This document shows positions 5,459-7,247 of a stretch of 7,247 nt of DNA, piece by piece (within the stretch, counting starts at the first letter, position 1; the number at the start of each line of letters is the position of its first letter). The DNA lies in assembly GCA_045604985.1 (NCBI GenBank), contig JAZUPD010000073.1, forward strand, positions 1-7,247. The letters run 5' to 3'. Below the pieces are notes generated by a model. It saw only the letters and a program-made list of their open reading frames with translations. It searched no databases and had not been told where the DNA came from. Origin of the DNA: SIG710 sp045604985 (lineage in GTDB: Bacteria; Bacillota; Clostridia; Oscillospirales; CAG-272). The position numbers and the translations under genes were made by a program.

Positions 5459-5487
5459 AGTATACCATATGCACCTCTTAATGTCAA
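5459..5487 (-). promoter_or_regulatory. Strong sigma-A promoter of the nucleotidyltransferase gene
   Basis: On the minus strand, a perfect TTGACA (5482-5487), a 17-nt spacer and TATACT (5459-5464, 5 of 6). A-tract and T-tract sequence directly upstream of the -35 (about 5488-5512) resembles an UP element. The predicted start near 5452 leaves only about 20 nt of leader, so translation must begin close to 5432. Confidence 0.82.
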
Positions 5488-5521
5488 GAAAAACTTTTTA
5501 TATTTTTTAATAGCACACTAA

Positions 5522-5536
5522 TGTGACTAAGTCACA
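5522..5536. promoter_or_regulatory. Perfect 15-bp palindrome between two divergent promoters
   Basis: TGTGACT-A-AGTCACA has 7-bp perfect arms around one central base (5529). An adjoining CACACTAATGTG (5515-5526) adds a further overlapping CACA/TGTG dyad. The centre lies about 64 bp upstream of the predicted sufC start and 77 bp upstream of the predicted nucleotidyltransferase start, positions suited to an activator. The motif resembles a CRP/FNR-type site (TGTGA-N6-TCACA) but has N5, so the family is uncertain. Confidence 0.5.
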
Positions 5537-5557
5537 CAAAGAATATATAACAACAAC

Positions 5558-5586
5558 TTGAAAATAATATAATCGTATGATACAAT
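5558..5586 (+). promoter_or_regulatory. Sigma-A promoter of the sufC-sufB operon
   Basis: TTGAAA (5558-5563), a 17-nt spacer and TACAAT (5581-5586), each hexamer at 5 of 6. The predicted start near 5593 excludes the ATG codons at 5587 and 5590 as translation starts and supports the ATG at 5623. Confidence 0.72.
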
Positions 5587-5622
5587 ATGATGATCCCAAA
5601 AGAAAGGAGATTTTTATATAAA

Positions 5623-6348
5623 ATGCTGGAACTAAAAAATATTTCCTATGTTGTTGACGACAACGGTAAAGAGAAAGAGATAATTAAAGACGTTAGTCTG
5701 AAGATAAACGAAAGATTCGTGGCAATAACGGGACCCAACGGCGGTGGAAAATCCACCCTTGCAAAGATAATTGCGGGGATCTATACTCCTACTAGCGGCA
5801 GAATAATTCTCGATGGAGAGGACATCACCGATTTATCAATAACGGATCGTGCAAAAAAAGGCATCAGCTTTGCTTTTCAGCAGCCCGTCCGCTTCAAGGG
5901 ATTAACAGTTAAAGATTTGATAACCCTTGCTGCAGGTAAGGAAATAAGCGTTGCAGAGGCTTGTGCTTATCTTTCCGAAGTTGGACTTTGCGCAAGAGAT
6001 TATATCAACCGCGAGGTCAATGCAAGCCTTTCGGGAGGCGAGCTGAAGAGAATTGAAATCGCTATGATAATTGCCAGGGCAACAAAAATCTCCGTTTTTG
6101 ACGAGCCTGAGGCAGGAATAGACCTTTGGAGCTTTAATAACCTTATCAATGTTTTCGAAAAAATGCATGACAATATAAACGGTTCGATCGTTATAATTTC
6201 CCATCAGGAAAGAATTCTTAATATTGCAGACAAGATCATCGTTATTGCAGGCGGAAAGCTCGAAAAGACGGGTACGAAGGAAGAAATTTTGCCCGAAATG
6301 ATGACAGCTTCGGGTGCTTGCAAGGTCCTTACCGATAAAGCTGTTTAA
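5623..6348 (+). CDS. sufC: SufC-like ABC ATPase for iron-sulfur cluster assembly
   Basis: A 241-residue soluble ABC ATPase that would drive conformational change in its SufB-type scaffold partner during iron-sulfur cluster assembly. Motifs in order are Walker A GPNGGGKST (37-45), Q-loop AFQQP (84-88), signature LSGGE (136-140), Walker B ISVFDEPEAGID (156-167) and switch His194 in ISHQERIL. The FQQPV and YI-N-R-E-V segments and the absence of any permease neighbour favour SufC over a transporter ATPase. The start at 5623 follows AAAGGAG (5603-5609) with a rather long 13-nt spacing. An in-frame ATG at 5587 would lie at the promoter and add 12 atypical residues. The sufB-like gene follows after 13 nt. 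No cysteine desulfurase (SufS) or SufU gene adjoins within the window, which fits the two-component SUF-like minimal system (SmsC). Confidence 0.85.
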   Translation: MLELKNISYVVDDNGKEKEIIKDVSLKINERFVAITGPNGGGKSTLAKIIAGIYTPTSGRIILDGEDITDLSITDRAKKGISFAFQQPVRFKGLTVKDLITLAAGKEISVAEACAYLSEVGLCARDYINREVNASLSGGELKRIEIAMIIARATKISVFDEPEAGIDLWSFNNLINVFEKMHDNINGSIVIISHQERILNIADKIIVIAGGKLEKTGTKEEILPEMMTASGACKVLTDKAV

Positions 6349-6361
6349 GGAGGTGCTTTTG

Positions 6362-7247
6362 GTGGATATTATTCAAAAAAATCTGCTTCAAAATATAGTA
6401 GGTATAAATGCAATCACCGAGGGTGCTTTCAACATTCGCGCAAACGGGGCTCTTGCATCGAGAAATATCACTGAAAATATAGATATAGTTACAAAAAGTG
6501 ATAAATCAGGCATTGATATTTTTATCAAAGACAGTACAAGGGGCGAAAAAGTCCATATACCCGTAATTATAAGTGAAACAGGTCTTGATGACCTTGTTTA
6601 TAATGATTTTCATATTGGTGAAAATTGTGATGTTACTATCATTGCAGGTTGCGGCATTCATAATTGCGGCACTGAAAAGTCCTCACATGACGGGATTCAC
6701 AGTTTTTTCGTTGGGAAAAATTCAAGGATCAAATATATCGAAAAACATTACGGAGAGGGCGGAAAAGAGGAAGCAGGCGGTGAAAACGTCATGAATCCCA
6801 CAACGATAATAAATCTTTCCGAAGGTAGCTACATGGAAATGGAGACAGTCCAAATAAAAGGTATTGACTCCACCAACCGTATTACAAATGCGAGACTCGA
6901 AAAGGATTCTACTCTCATAATTCATGAGAAACTCATGACTCACGGCGCTCAATATGCACGAACAGAATTTACCGTTGACCTCAACGGCGAAGATTCAAGC
7001 ACGAATGTCGTTTCCAGAAGCGTCGCAAAGGACACGTCTCATCAAATATTTATATCGAAGATCAACGGAAACAACAAATGTGCGGGTCATACCGAATGCG
7101 ACGCCATTATAATGGACAATGCAAGTGTCAGTGCAATTCCCGAGATCATGGCAAACAACACCGACGCTAGCCTCATTCATGAGGCGGCGATAGGAAAAAT
7201 AGCAGGAGAACAGCTTATAAAGCTTATGACTCTTGGACTTTCTGAGG
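6362..7247 (+). CDS. sufB: SufB/SufD-family iron-sulfur scaffold protein (3' end beyond window)
   Basis: The first 295 codons are visible. The protein belongs to the SufBD family, the beta-helical scaffold that binds SufC and on which Fe-S clusters are built. Recognisable segments are AGCGIHNCG (95-103), HDGIHSFFVG (109-118) and YIEKHYGEG (125-133). The C-terminal core KCAGHTECDAI (239-249) leads to LIHEAAIGKIAGEQL (271-285). Cys246 and the His273-Glu274 pair correspond by position to the cluster-assembly residues of SufB. The N-terminal region is short compared with E. coli SufB (about 495 residues), as in the reduced SmsB form. AAGGAGGTG (6347-6355) precedes GTG at 6362 by a suitable distance; TTG at 6359 is an alternative start one codon earlier. 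It is cotranscribed with sufC, whose stop is 13 nt upstream. The stop codon lies beyond the window, so total length is unknown. Confidence 0.87.
   Translation, partial: MDIIQKNLLQNIVGINAITEGAFNIRANGALASRNITENIDIVTKSDKSGIDIFIKDSTRGEKVHIPVIISETGLDDLVYNDFHIGENCDVTIIAGCGIHNCGTEKSSHDGIHSFFVGKNSRIKYIEKHYGEGGKEEAGGENVMNPTTIINLSEGSYMEMETVQIKGIDSTNRITNARLEKDSTLIIHEKLMTHGAQYARTEFTVDLNGEDSSTNVVSRSVAKDTSHQIFISKINGNNKCAGHTECDAIIMDNASVSAIPEIMANNTDASLIHEAAIGKIAGEQLIKLMTLGLSE

Noticed and set aside
5587..5622. 12-residue N-terminal extension of SufC from the ATG at 5587
   Set aside because: It would begin next to the -10 hexamer, before the predicted transcription start, and reads through the ribosome binding site; family members start near MLELKNI.

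Overview
The window looks like chromosome from a low-GC, anaerobic, probably gut-associated Firmicute of the class Clostridia. The grounds are AT-rich coding sequence with strong AGGAGG-type ribosome binding sites, a clostridial monofunctional aspartokinase, a two-gene SufC/SufB-type iron-sulfur pair, and the first codons of a protein typical of Firmicutes conjugative elements. No single gene fixes genus or species.

Layout. Positions 1-110 (minus) hold the start of a helix-turn-helix protein of the kind found near one end of Tn1549-like integrative conjugative elements. Positions 111 to about 575 are non-coding: a minus-strand terminator (288-315), a 16-nt direct repeat (406-421 and 497-512), a plus-strand terminator (427-474) and a terminator hairpin (530-563) for the next gene. 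I read this as the terminal segment of a mobile element meeting chromosome, but the exact junction cannot be placed. Next come an SGNH/GDSL hydrolase (602-1507, minus) and, divergent from it, aspartokinase (1722-3038, plus); the 214-bp gap carries two clear sigma-A-type promoters and operator-like dyads. A HIT-family nucleotide hydrolase (3062-3400, minus) is convergent with the aspartokinase and divergent from an FkbM-type methyltransferase (3435-4523, plus). A nucleotidyltransferase (4524-5432, minus) converges on the methyltransferase with no base between the two stop codons. Divergent from it, a SufC-like ATPase (5623-6348) and a SufB-like scaffold (6362 to the window end) form an operon.

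The aspartokinase feeds the lysine/threonine/methionine/diaminopimelate pathway. The methyltransferase and sugar-nucleotide-type nucleotidyltransferase fit surface glycan synthesis, though their pairing is only positional. The SufC/SufB pair fits the reduced two-component SUF-like minimal system (SMS) of anaerobes.

The most notable observation is the nucleotidyltransferase start. Its reading frame is intact back to position 5432 but contains no ATG, GTG, TTG or CTG where the family begins. An ATA codon sits exactly at the expected methionine position, behind a good Shine-Dalgarno sequence and a near-consensus promoter. A naive ORF call from the first conventional start codon would lose the N-terminal half, including the nucleotide-binding loop. 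I see no CRISPR array, tRNA, rRNA or recognised riboswitch, and no clear novel defence or other multi-gene system.
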